Shown piece by piece: positions 1-6,710 of a DNA stretch of 13,869 nt. Position numbers and translations under genes: made by a program. The stretch is taken from NCBI GenBank assembly GCA_023807065.1, contig JAJJLU010000932.1, forward strand, positions 1 through 13,869. The letters are read 5' to 3'. The notes beneath the pieces were generated by a model. That model made no database searches, was not told the DNA's origin, and saw only the letters and a list, made by a program, of their open reading frames with translations. Numbering within the stretch: position 1 is the first letter of the stretch; the number at the start of each line of letters is the position of its first letter. This DNA comes from Isotricha intestinalis. Its lineage: Eukaryota > Ciliophora > Litostomatea > Vestibuliferida > Isotrichidae.

Positions 1-358
1 TATATTAAACAATTCATCTCCAATATTAAAATTATATATTTTTATATTATATATAAAAAATATTCAAATTTTTTTTTGTTTAAATATTTTTTTATTAAGT
101 ATTTTTCAATAGTTATATCCTTTATTTTTTATTTACTTTTTTTTCATTATATATTTAAATAGAATTATTATATTATATTCAATTTATTTCAAAAATTATT
201 AAAAAAATTCAAAAATCTAAGAATAGTTAAATAAATTATATTAATATTTTATAATAAATTGTATTTTTTTCGACTTTTCAATAATAATAAAAAATCTTAA
301 AAAAACAGATTAAAAAATTGATATTAAAAGATTTAAAATATAATATTTTCCATAATTG
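1..358. other. AT-rich non-coding left edge
   Basis: This stretch holds no gene I can support. It lies 3' of the minus-strand gene ending at 359, so part of it should be that gene's 3' UTR and polyadenylation region. A plus-strand frame is open from base 1 to a TAG at 160-162 (about 53 codons, almost all Phe, Ile, Tyr, Lys). It has no ATG, and a T-rich strand gives long open frames by chance. It could be the tail of a hydrophobic protein beginning left of the window, but I rate that unlikely. Confidence 0.5.
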
Positions 359-1858
359 TTATCCAATAATATTATTTCCATTTTTTTGTAATCTTCCACT
401 CATTCTTCTTCTTTCTCCAAATTGATAATGATTAACCGGATTAATAATAGGATTAGATTCTAAACTTGACTTATCTCCAATAGAATAAGTTTTATGAGTA
501 TAAGGATTAAAATCTATATCATCATTTTTTTTTCTATTATAACTATTATGATAATTTAAATTATCAATATTTCTTTCATATTCTTTCTTCCTATTAATTT
601 GAGCATCTAAAGATTCTTTATATTCTTTTTGTCTTTTTGCTTTTGCAATTAAAGAATTATCAAAAGGATCATCTTTCACATTTTTAATATTTTGTTGATT
701 TTGTGTATAATCTGTATTTATATTATTATATTTATTATAATATTGATTTATTTCATAATTACTATTATCATTATTATTAATAATTATATTTTGATAATTT
801 TGGTTATTTTGCTTTTTATTAAACATATCTGGATGTCTTTTTGGATTAAATCCAGCAGGATATTGTTTATATAATGGAATATTTTCTTCTTGCTTTTCAT
901 TTATATTATATTGAAAGTTTTCTTGTTTTCTTGGAGGGGAAATATTGTTGTTATTATTTATTCCATTATTTTGATTTGGATTTAAATAATTGAAAGTTAC
1001 TTCTTCTTTTTTTGGTAAATTTTTATCAAAAATTTCTCCTGTTAAAATATTATATCCATGACTTAAACCTCTTTGATTCATTTTACCTTGTTCATATAAT
1101 TTATTTGCTGATTTTAAATTATTTAAATTAGTATTATTTATATTGTTTATGCTACTATCATTATAATTATTTCTATAATCAATTGGATTATTATAATTTA
1201 AATCATTCATATTTCTATAATCAATTGGATAATTTAAATTATTGACATTTCTATAATCAATTTGATTATTATAATTTAAATCATTCATATTTCTATAATC
1301 AATTGGATTATTGTAATTTAAATCATTCATTTGTCTATAATCAATTTGATTGTTATTATTTAAATCATTCATATTTCTATAATCAATTGGATTATTATTA
1401 TTTAAATTATACATATTTCTATAATCAATTGGATTGTTATTATTTAAATTATTCATATTTCTATAATCAATTGGATTGTTATTATTTAAATTATTCATTT
1501 GTCTATAATCAATTGGATTGTTATTATTTAAATCATTTGTATTATTATAATTAATATTATTAAAATTCTCTTTTTGATATTCTTGTGGAATTTGTTGGAA
1601 CCTTTTTGGATTTTCAAAATTTTGTTTTTCTTGAATTAAATTTTGATATTCTTCAAATTCTTGTTGTCTTATTTTTTGGCGTTTTAATTCTAAAAGTTGT
1701 TTTTCTTTTTCTATATCACTTTTATTTTTAGGTATTTGTTGTTTATTATATTGTAATGATTGGTTATATTCAAAATTTTGATTTATATTATTATTTCTAT
1801 TTTGTTGGTAATGAAAATTATTTGAAAATAATTGAGGATCATTTGGTTTATATTCCAT
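359..1858 (-). CDS. Asn-rich tandem-repeat protein, possibly microtubule/cilia-associated
   Basis: A 499-residue protein runs from ATG (CAT at 1856-1858) to TAA with no intron. Residues about 48-80 are a charged predicted coiled coil (motif LLELKRQKIRQQEFEEYQ). Residues 109-232 are nine tandem copies of a 14-residue unit centred on NPIDYRNMN; the eighth copy has only 12 residues. The C-terminal half has separate conserved-looking islands in Asn-rich linker: HGYNILTGE (268-276), QYPAGFNPKRHPDMF (332-346), a basic segment AKAKRQKEYKESLDAQINRK (405-424) and NPIINPVNHYQFGERRRM (469-486). Segments of the form K-x-E-Y-x-x-x-L-x-x-Q-I resemble those in CSPP1/CCDC66-type ciliary microtubule proteins. 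That link is inference from motif style, not established homology. The gene is divergent from the WD40 gene and shares its 269-bp upstream region. No catalytic motif or membrane segment is visible. Confidence 0.85.
   Translation of the reverse strand: MEYKPNDPQLFSNNFHYQQNRNNNINQNFEYNQSLQYNKQQIPKNKSDIEKEKQLLELKRQKIRQQEFEEYQNLIQEKQNFENPKRFQQIPQEYQKENFNNINYNNTNDLNNNNPIDYRQMNNLNNNNPIDYRNMNNLNNNNPIDYRNMYNLNNNNPIDYRNMNDLNNNNQIDYRQMNDLNYNNPIDYRNMNDLNYNNQIDYRNVNNLNYPIDYRNMNDLNYNNPIDYRNNYNDSSINNINNTNLNNLKSANKLYEQGKMNQRGLSHGYNILTGEIFDKNLPKKEEVTFNYLNPNQNNGINNNNNISPPRKQENFQYNINEKQEENIPLYKQYPAGFNPKRHPDMFNKKQNNQNYQNIIINNNDNSNYEINQYYNKYNNINTDYTQNQQNIKNVKDDPFDNSLIAKAKRQKEYKESLDAQINRKKEYERNIDNLNYHNSYNRKKNDDIDFNPYTHKTYSIGDKSSLESNPIINPVNHYQFGERRRMSGRLQKNGNNIIG
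1163..1534 (-). repeat. Coding minisatellite, nine 42-bp units
   Basis: Tandem 42-bp units encode the 14-residue repeat (D/N)LN(N/Y)NN(P/Q)IDYR(N/Q)MN of the Asn-rich protein. There are nine copies, eight of 42 bp and one shortened by 6 bp, which keeps the frame. Units differ mainly at three residues: Asn/Tyr at position 4, Pro/Gln at position 7 and Asn/Gln at position 12. Neighbouring copies are more alike than distant ones, as expected from replication slippage or unequal exchange. Because the unit is a multiple of three, copy number can vary without breaking the gene. Confidence 0.95.
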
Positions 1859-2015
1859 TAAAAATAACTATTTTATTAAATTGAAATTTAAATGAAAGAC
1901 AATTAATAATTTATTAAATATATTAATTCAATATAATTCTTTATAATCGTGTTTCTAATAATTTATAGTTGAAATTATATATGGTAAAAAGTTGGGATAT
2001 TTAGGATAAGAAATT

Positions 2016-2026
2016 GGCCCAATCCC
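2016..2026 (+). promoter_or_regulatory. GGCCCAATCCC motif upstream of WD40 gene
   Basis: This 11-mer lies about 107 bp upstream of the ATG at 2128. Its exact reverse complement occurs at 3680-3690, about 96 bp upstream of the next plus-strand ATG at 3781. G/C runs like this are rare in the window outside genes, so two perfect copies at similar distances from ATGs suggest a binding site rather than chance. The core TGGGCC also resembles plant site-II elements, but no homology is implied. Confidence 0.4.
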
Positions 2027-2115
2027 TATATTAATTATTAATCATTATATTAAATAATATTAGAATTTTAATTTAATATTACCTTTATTAAAATAATATT
2101 TATTTTTTATTTGTT

Positions 2116-2126
2116 TTCAATAAAAT
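2116..2126 (+). promoter_or_regulatory. TTCAATAAAAT start-proximal motif (WD40 gene)
   Basis: The 11-mer TTCAATAAAAT ends 1 bp before the ATG at 2128. The same 11-mer occurs at 3758-3768, 12 bp before the ATG at 3781, and at 13295-13305, about 73 bp before the ATG at 13379. It could be an initiator or leader element. In such AT-rich DNA some recurrence is expected, so this is tentative. Confidence 0.25.
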
Positions 2127-2127
2127 A

Positions 2128-3597
2128 ATGGTTGAAAAAACAAAAGACGAATTTAATATTTATTTAATTAATGAAAAAGATTCAGTTACTTTATTAATAA
2201 TAGAAGAAAACAATAATAATAAAATTAATTATATTTGTAATTTTTCACTTGAAGAAATTGTTCAAATAAATAAAATATTTTATTCACATAATAACAAAAT
2301 AGAATTAATAATTGAATATTTAACAAATATTTTAGAAAAAAATATTATAACAATTAATAAACATATTATTAACCTCATTCTTTCGATAAATGAAAATGAA
2401 ATAAAAATAGAATTTACTTTATCAAAAATATCATCTAATTATATAAAAAATATAAATTATGCTATAAAAATTAAAAACAACAAAATAAATATCATAGAAA
2501 ATAAATTAATAAAAAATGAAAATAATAATATCAATAAAAATGAATTACTTTATTCAATGATAGAAAAAAACCAAAAAAAATTTGAAAATCAAATGAATAA
2601 ACAATTTTTTTTTAATTCAGACCCCCGTAAATTAACTTTCAACACTGAAATTACCCAAAATTGTAGTTGTGCAAGATGGACAGTTACTCATTCTTTTGAT
2701 GTATTTAAATCTATTTTTGACGAATATTTAATAGTTTATGGAAATAATTCCAAAAATTATTCAATTGAATTTTATAATATAACAAATAAAAAATTAAATG
2801 AAAATCTAACAATAAATAATCCACATAGTGATAAAATAGTAAATATTAAGCATTATTATTATGAATTAAATAAACAAGATTTTATTTTATCTTCTTCGCA
2901 AGATAAATCAATTAAATTATGGGAATTATTTTCCTTGAAAAACTTATTAACAATAAATCACTTTAGTGAAAGTATTTATATTTTATGTGAAATGATATTT
3001 TTTAATGACAGAATACAAAATGATTATTATATAATAACATCAGCAGATCAAGAATTGAAAATATGGAATAAACAAGGAGAAAATATTAAAACTTTTACTG
3101 ATGAAAATAGTTATTTAAATAAATATTATGAAAATTTTAAATATTATATAATTCACGGAAATGAAGGAAAAATAGGAATTAGAGATATTGAAAATGGAGA
3201 GATAATACATAAATATGGAGAAAATGATGATAAAGGTTATCATTGGGTTGAAATTACATCTATATATGATAAAAAAAGAGTAATTGGAGCTCATTATCAT
3301 GATGGTTATTTAAAAATATTTGATTATGATTCAGAAAAACTTGTTAAAAAATTTCCTTATGAAAAAACTGAGCATAATTTTTCTTTTTGTTTATGGAATG
3401 AGAAATATATTTTGGTTGGCTATATTTATTCTATTAGACTATTTAATATCGACGAAGGGACCATGATTAAGGAATTAGATGGCAAATTTTCTGGTTGGGG
3501 AATTTTGACTATTTATAAATTTTATCATCCTACTCTAGGAGATTGTTTAATAGGAAATGACCATGATGGAAAAATAAATATTTTAACAATATCATAA
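2128..3597 (+). CDS. WD40-repeat beta-propeller protein with novel N-terminal domain
   Basis: A 489-residue protein runs from ATG to TAA without introns. Residues 1-160 are not WD40. They comprise a beta-rich segment (about 20-38), a helical segment FSLEEIVQINKIF (39-51), an amphipathic stretch to about 100, and an Asn/Lys-rich linker. Residues about 180-489 hold divergent WD40 blades, recognised by recurring tails: SSSQDKSIKLWE (255-266), TSADQELKIWN (304-314), HGNEGKIGIRD (343-353), AHYHDGYLKIFD (388-399), YIYSIRLFN (432-440) and GNDHDGKINIL (476-486). With a likely first blade near YSIEFYN (211-217) this makes about seven blades, enough for one closed propeller. Such propellers scaffold protein complexes; no partner can be read from the sequence. 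No signal peptide or membrane segment is visible, so a cytosolic location is inferred. The next plus-strand ATG is 184 bp downstream. Confidence 0.9.
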   Translation: MVEKTKDEFNIYLINEKDSVTLLIIEENNNNKINYICNFSLEEIVQINKIFYSHNNKIELIIEYLTNILEKNIITINKHIINLILSINENEIKIEFTLSKISSNYIKNINYAIKIKNNKINIIENKLIKNENNNINKNELLYSMIEKNQKKFENQMNKQFFFNSDPRKLTFNTEITQNCSCARWTVTHSFDVFKSIFDEYLIVYGNNSKNYSIEFYNITNKKLNENLTINNPHSDKIVNIKHYYYELNKQDFILSSSQDKSIKLWELFSLKNLLTINHFSESIYILCEMIFFNDRIQNDYYIITSADQELKIWNKQGENIKTFTDENSYLNKYYENFKYYIIHGNEGKIGIRDIENGEIIHKYGENDDKGYHWVEITSIYDKKRVIGAHYHDGYLKIFDYDSEKLVKKFPYEKTEHNFSFCLWNEKYILVGYIYSIRLFNIDEGTMIKELDGKFSGWGILTIYKFYHPTLGDCLIGNDHDGKINILTIS

Positions 3598-3679
3598 AGT
3601 TATTAAAATGAGTTGAGTTATTATTAAATATAATAAATATAATAAAAATTATTATATATTAATGAAATTTTGATTTTTG

Positions 3680-3690
3680 GGGATTGGGCC
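3680..3690 (-). promoter_or_regulatory. Inverted GGCCCAATCCC motif overlapping telomere-like repeat core
   Basis: The plus strand reads TTGGGGATTGGGCCGAATC from 3677. The last 11 bases through GGGCC are the exact reverse complement of the motif at 2016-2026. The 12 bases 3677-3688 (TTGGGGATTGGG) also match 1.7 units of the TTGGGGA array at the right end of the window. The site lies downstream of the WD40 stop and about 96 bp before the ATG at 3781. It may serve that ORF as a promoter element. Confidence 0.4.
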
Positions 3691-3757
3691 GAATCAATTG
3701 TAAAATGTAATTTTTAATAATAATTCAAAAACAACTTTCATTAAACAATTTAAAATA

Positions 3758-3768
3758 TTCAATAAAAT
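3758..3768 (+). promoter_or_regulatory. TTCAATAAAAT start-proximal motif (3781 ORF)
   Basis: Identical to the 11-mer just before the WD40 ATG and followed here by TACATAATTGCAATGG. Together with the G/C motif at 3680-3690 it gives this ORF the same two-part upstream layout as the WD40 gene. It is AT-rich, so individually weak evidence. Confidence 0.25.
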
Positions 3769-3780
3769 TACATAATTGCA

Positions 3781-4000
3781 ATGGCATTCTTTTTTAGAAA
3801 TTCTAAAAGAGACTTTATTTTTCAAAAAAGAAGATTCAAATGAATATAATCAAATAAAAAGACAATCAGAATTACTAAAAGAAAAAAAAGATAGTATGAT
3901 ATTAAATAATAGTTTTTTTACTTCAAATAATTCAAAGCTCCATTTGGTGTTTTATCAAAAAAATCTTATTATTGTTTCATTTTATAAGGAATTAATTTAA
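3781..4000 (+). pseudogene. Short frameshifted ORF or gene remnant
   Basis: The ATG at 3781 opens a frame of 20 codons that ends at TGA 3841-3843. A different frame is then open to TAA at 3998-4000. The two overlap across a run of six T at 3791-3796, just after ATGGCATTC. Removing one T would join them into a single frame of about 72 residues, lysine- and leucine-rich with a plausible amphipathic helix around QIKRQSELLKEKKDSM. The alternative 5' extension begins at a TTG directly after a stop and is not a credible eukaryotic start. I do not recognise the product. The two upstream motifs shared with the WD40 gene favour a once-expressed locus. It may be a real small gene with a homopolymer sequencing error, a decayed gene, or chance. 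Confidence 0.3.
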
Positions 4001-4540
4001 ACTTTTCATTTAATAATATATTTATTTATAATGTAAGCTTTTATTACAAATTAAATTAAATATTTGTTTTTTTAAATTGATAATATAAAAATAAAACTTT
4101 TATGAATAAATTGTATATTTTTTAAATTATAATTTCCTACAATACTAAAAAGAGTTTTGAATTAATTAAATTATGATTAGAGAAGTTTTACAATTGTTAT
4201 AATTTTATAATTTTTTTAAATAGTTAAAATTCTTTATTTAATTTTATAAATTAATATTAAAATTAAAAAAAATATTTGAATTTAAAATGAACTATTGCTT
4301 TATAATATTTCTTAATTAAATTTTTTATTCTTTTATCAATGATGAATAAATTAATTTTTCTATAATTATAGTGATTAAAAAAAAAAATATGAAAATAATT
4401 TCAAGATGTTTTATATATTATTTTCAATATATATATAATAATAATTAAAAATATTTTAGTATTTTAATTTTGTTATAAAATTTAATAGATATATAAAATT
4501 ATTATTTATATTGACAATATTATTTTAAATAATATATTTT
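4001..4540. other. Convergent intergenic gap, no gene seen
   Basis: This 540-bp stretch lies between a plus-strand ORF and the 3' end of a minus-strand gene, so it should hold two 3' UTRs. It is almost pure A/T, with poly-A and poly-T runs, a TA-rich run near 4420-4445 and stops in all frames. I see no tRNA-like, G/C-rich or repeated structure. Confidence 0.6.
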
Positions 4541-6619
4541 TCATTTTTCAGTATTAATTAATTCATATAAAGATCCTTTTGTCGGAGTTGATTCTAATTT
4601 ATTTTTTTTTCTTATAAATATAATAACTACACATATAATTAGAACTAAAATTATTATTACATAAAAAAACAATGATGATGAATTATAAATAAAAAAATAA
4701 TCGATTTTAATTTCTGATTCATTATGAAATAATACAATATAATAATTTGTTTTATTAAATATTTTATTTTTTGGTTTTTGAAATTCTAATTCTTTAAAAT
4801 TTAATTTGTCAATTTCAAAACAATAAGATATATTTTGGGGAGAATAAATATATTCTTTTTCTAAAAAATCTTCATACATACAAATTGATGTTAAATATTT
4901 TTTAACATTCTTTAATTTTACAAATAAATTTGGATAAAGAGAATTATATAAAATAACAGTAATTCTTTTTTTTAAAATTAAATTATAAGTTTCTTTTTCA
5001 ATATAATTATAGCTTGACTGATTCAAACCAAATTTTAATAAAAGAAAAATATAATCTTCTCCTGTATCATTACTTAATTTAATTTCTAAACTTTTATATG
5101 TTTTATTATTTTTATATGTTCCATTAATTCTATCATCTGTTCCATTATTTGAAATAATAACTTGTCTATTATTTGAAGATGATTGAATTATTTCAATCAT
5201 AAATGGTATTACTTCTTGACATTTAATAATAATATTTTTTCTTGGATAAGATGATAATTTTAGTAAATATGATTTACCTTGTTCACTTTTAATAATATTT
5301 TTATCACTTTCATATAAATAATTTAAATATACTGAAGAATTTTCTTTTGATTTTATCATTATAATATTTTTTGATTCGATAATAACTGGATAATTTAATA
5401 TTAATTCTTCATTATCATTTAATATATAATTTAAATCAGTTGAAAATTGTTTAAAATAAATAGAAACATTCCCATATATAATTGTTGGATATAAAATTAA
5501 TTTTAAATCTTCATTTTTATCATCTGGATAATCTTGAAGAAAAAAAATTTGATTTGAATTATTCTTTGTACTTATTTTTTGAATGAAATTCTTTTTTTCA
5601 ATTTTTTCACAAAAAACCTTAGTTTCTTTGGTTAAAAATCTTAAAGAAAAAGTATTTTCACTGACTTTATTATTATCTAATTTAAGGGAATTATACATTA
5701 AATATGGATAAAAATATAATTGATCATTTAAATTAGGAACATATTTATTTTGATAACTATTAAATTTAATAGAATTTATAACAGTAGAACTAATAAAAAA
5801 AGGAATTAAATTATTTTTAGAAGAAAATTCTTTTGTTTCATTTGTATCTAAAATAATATCAAAATCATATTTTAAAGGAGCTTGAAGAATATTTCTACGT
5901 ACAATTAAATTATCATAATTTGCACTTTCTGAAACTTTCATTATTTCTATTAAAATAATTAGAAAATCCCTATTTGAAAATTGTTTTCTATTAATAAATG
6001 AAATTTTATTATTTTGAATTAGAAATTTATTATATTTTGAAACATCTAAATCACAATTTTTTTCTATTTCTTTTAAACTTGTGTTTTCAATTAATTTATA
6101 ATAAATATTATAATTATAATTTTTTGGTTTTTTGATTATTTCATATTCTAAAATTTCATCCTGGAAAATATTAATCATTGGTTGAATAAAAGGATTTATG
6201 CTAGATGATATAAAATGAATTATTTTATCATTACCTAAATTTATGTTTTGAAAATATTCATTTCTAAAATTAAATAAATATTGATAAGAAAAAGAAATCT
6301 GATAGTGGCTTATTGTGGTTAAATTTATATAATATTTATTTTCAGGTAATAAAGTATAATAATAATCAAAAAAATCACTTTCTATGTCTTTTATTAAATT
6401 TTTATTTTCAAAAAATTTAAAATTTATATTTGTGTCAACTTTGATTTGTATATGAATTATTGTTTGGATATTAATTGTTTTTGTATAAAATGAATGTGAA
6501 TTAAATACAGGTTCATTATTTATAGAATAAACAAATTTTTCAGGTATTATTTCCTGTTCTTCAGAATTTATTTGTATAATAATTTGGAAAATAAATCCAA
6601 AAAATAATAATTTTTTCAT
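4541..6619 (-). CDS. Type I membrane glycoprotein with YxxPhi tail motif
   Basis: A 692-residue protein runs from ATG (CAT at 6617-6619) to TGA. Residues 1-19 form a signal peptide: MKK, a hydrophobic core FFGFIFQIIIQI, then NS-EEQ. Residues 20-649 are a large lumenal or extracellular region, beta-rich in appearance, with about 15 N-x-S/T sequons and few cysteines (near 189 and further on). A single membrane helix follows at about 650-669 (FFYVIIILVLIICVVIIFI) with RKK as the stop-transfer signal. The 23-residue cytosolic tail contains YELI (685-688), which fits the YxxPhi signal bound by clathrin-adaptor mu subunits, and a STPT cluster that could be phosphorylated. The layout suggests a surface, endosomal or secretory-pathway protein. 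I do not recognise the ectodomain family. It lies 91 bp downstream of the ubiquitin-like/ART gene on the same strand. Confidence 0.88.
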   Translation of the reverse strand: MKKLLFFGFIFQIIIQINSEEQEIIPEKFVYSINNEPVFNSHSFYTKTINIQTIIHIQIKVDTNINFKFFENKNLIKDIESDFFDYYYTLLPENKYYINLTTISHYQISFSYQYLFNFRNEYFQNINLGNDKIIHFISSSINPFIQPMINIFQDEILEYEIIKKPKNYNYNIYYKLIENTSLKEIEKNCDLDVSKYNKFLIQNNKISFINRKQFSNRDFLIILIEIMKVSESANYDNLIVRRNILQAPLKYDFDIILDTNETKEFSSKNNLIPFFISSTVINSIKFNSYQNKYVPNLNDQLYFYPYLMYNSLKLDNNKVSENTFSLRFLTKETKVFCEKIEKKNFIQKISTKNNSNQIFFLQDYPDDKNEDLKLILYPTIIYGNVSIYFKQFSTDLNYILNDNEELILNYPVIIESKNIIMIKSKENSSVYLNYLYESDKNIIKSEQGKSYLLKLSSYPRKNIIIKCQEVIPFMIEIIQSSSNNRQVIISNNGTDDRINGTYKNNKTYKSLEIKLSNDTGEDYIFLLLKFGLNQSSYNYIEKETYNLILKKRITVILYNSLYPNLFVKLKNVKKYLTSICMYEDFLEKEYIYSPQNISYCFEIDKLNFKELEFQKPKNKIFNKTNYYIVLFHNESEIKIDYFFIYNSSSLFFYVIIILVLIICVVIIFIRKKNKLESTPTKGSLYELINTEK

Positions 6620-6672
6620 TTTTATTCTTTCAAATAAAAAATAATAAAAAAAAAATAAAAATAAATTAATCC

Positions 6673-6684
6673 TTTAACGTTAAA
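6673..6684. promoter_or_regulatory. 12-bp palindrome TTTAACGTTAAA
   Basis: A perfect 12-bp palindrome sits in the 91-bp spacer between two minus-strand genes. It begins 54 bp upstream of the membrane-protein ATG and ends 26 bp past the stop of the preceding gene. The central AACGTT contains the only CG in the spacer. It could be a dimeric factor site, but AT-rich DNA makes short palindromes common. Confidence 0.2.
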
Positions 6685-6710
6685 TATTAATTTTAGATGA
6701 AATTATAAAA

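Larger units (their letters stand above)
1859..2127. promoter_or_regulatory. Divergent promoter region between Asn-rich and WD40 genes
   Basis: This 269-bp spacer separates two divergent ATGs and so should carry start signals for both. Most of it is A/T. The only G/C-rich patch is at 1991-2027, with TTGGGAT (1992-1998), TTAGGAT and then ATTGGCCCAATCCC ending at 2026. The GGGAT at 1994-1998 and the ATCCC at 2022-2026 form a loose dyad. No experimental start site can be read from sequence alone. Confidence 0.55.

Noticed and set aside
1..162. Open plus-strand frame from the window edge
   Set aside because: No ATG, extreme Phe/Ile/Tyr/Lys content expected from T-rich DNA, and no recognisable motif.
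1163..1534. CRISPR array
   Set aside because: Units are contiguous 42-bp coding repeats without unique spacers, in a eukaryotic gene.
1303..1554. Plus-strand frame of 83 codons, Tyr/Asn/Leu-rich
   Set aside because: It is the antisense shadow of the 14-residue repeat array and repeats only because the DNA does.
2016..3690. Terminal inverted repeats of a mobile element carrying the WD40 gene
   Set aside because: Only 11 bp match, no target-site duplication is visible outside them, and the cargo shows no transposase; equal distance to two ATGs fits promoter motifs better.
3776..3780. Start of the short ORF at TTG 3776
   Set aside because: Directly follows a stop codon and lacks ATG; the real ATG at 3781 is in another frame, so I call a frameshifted ORF instead.
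4420..4445. TA-rich run as a microsatellite of note
   Set aside because: Short imperfect TA tracts are expected throughout DNA this AT-rich.
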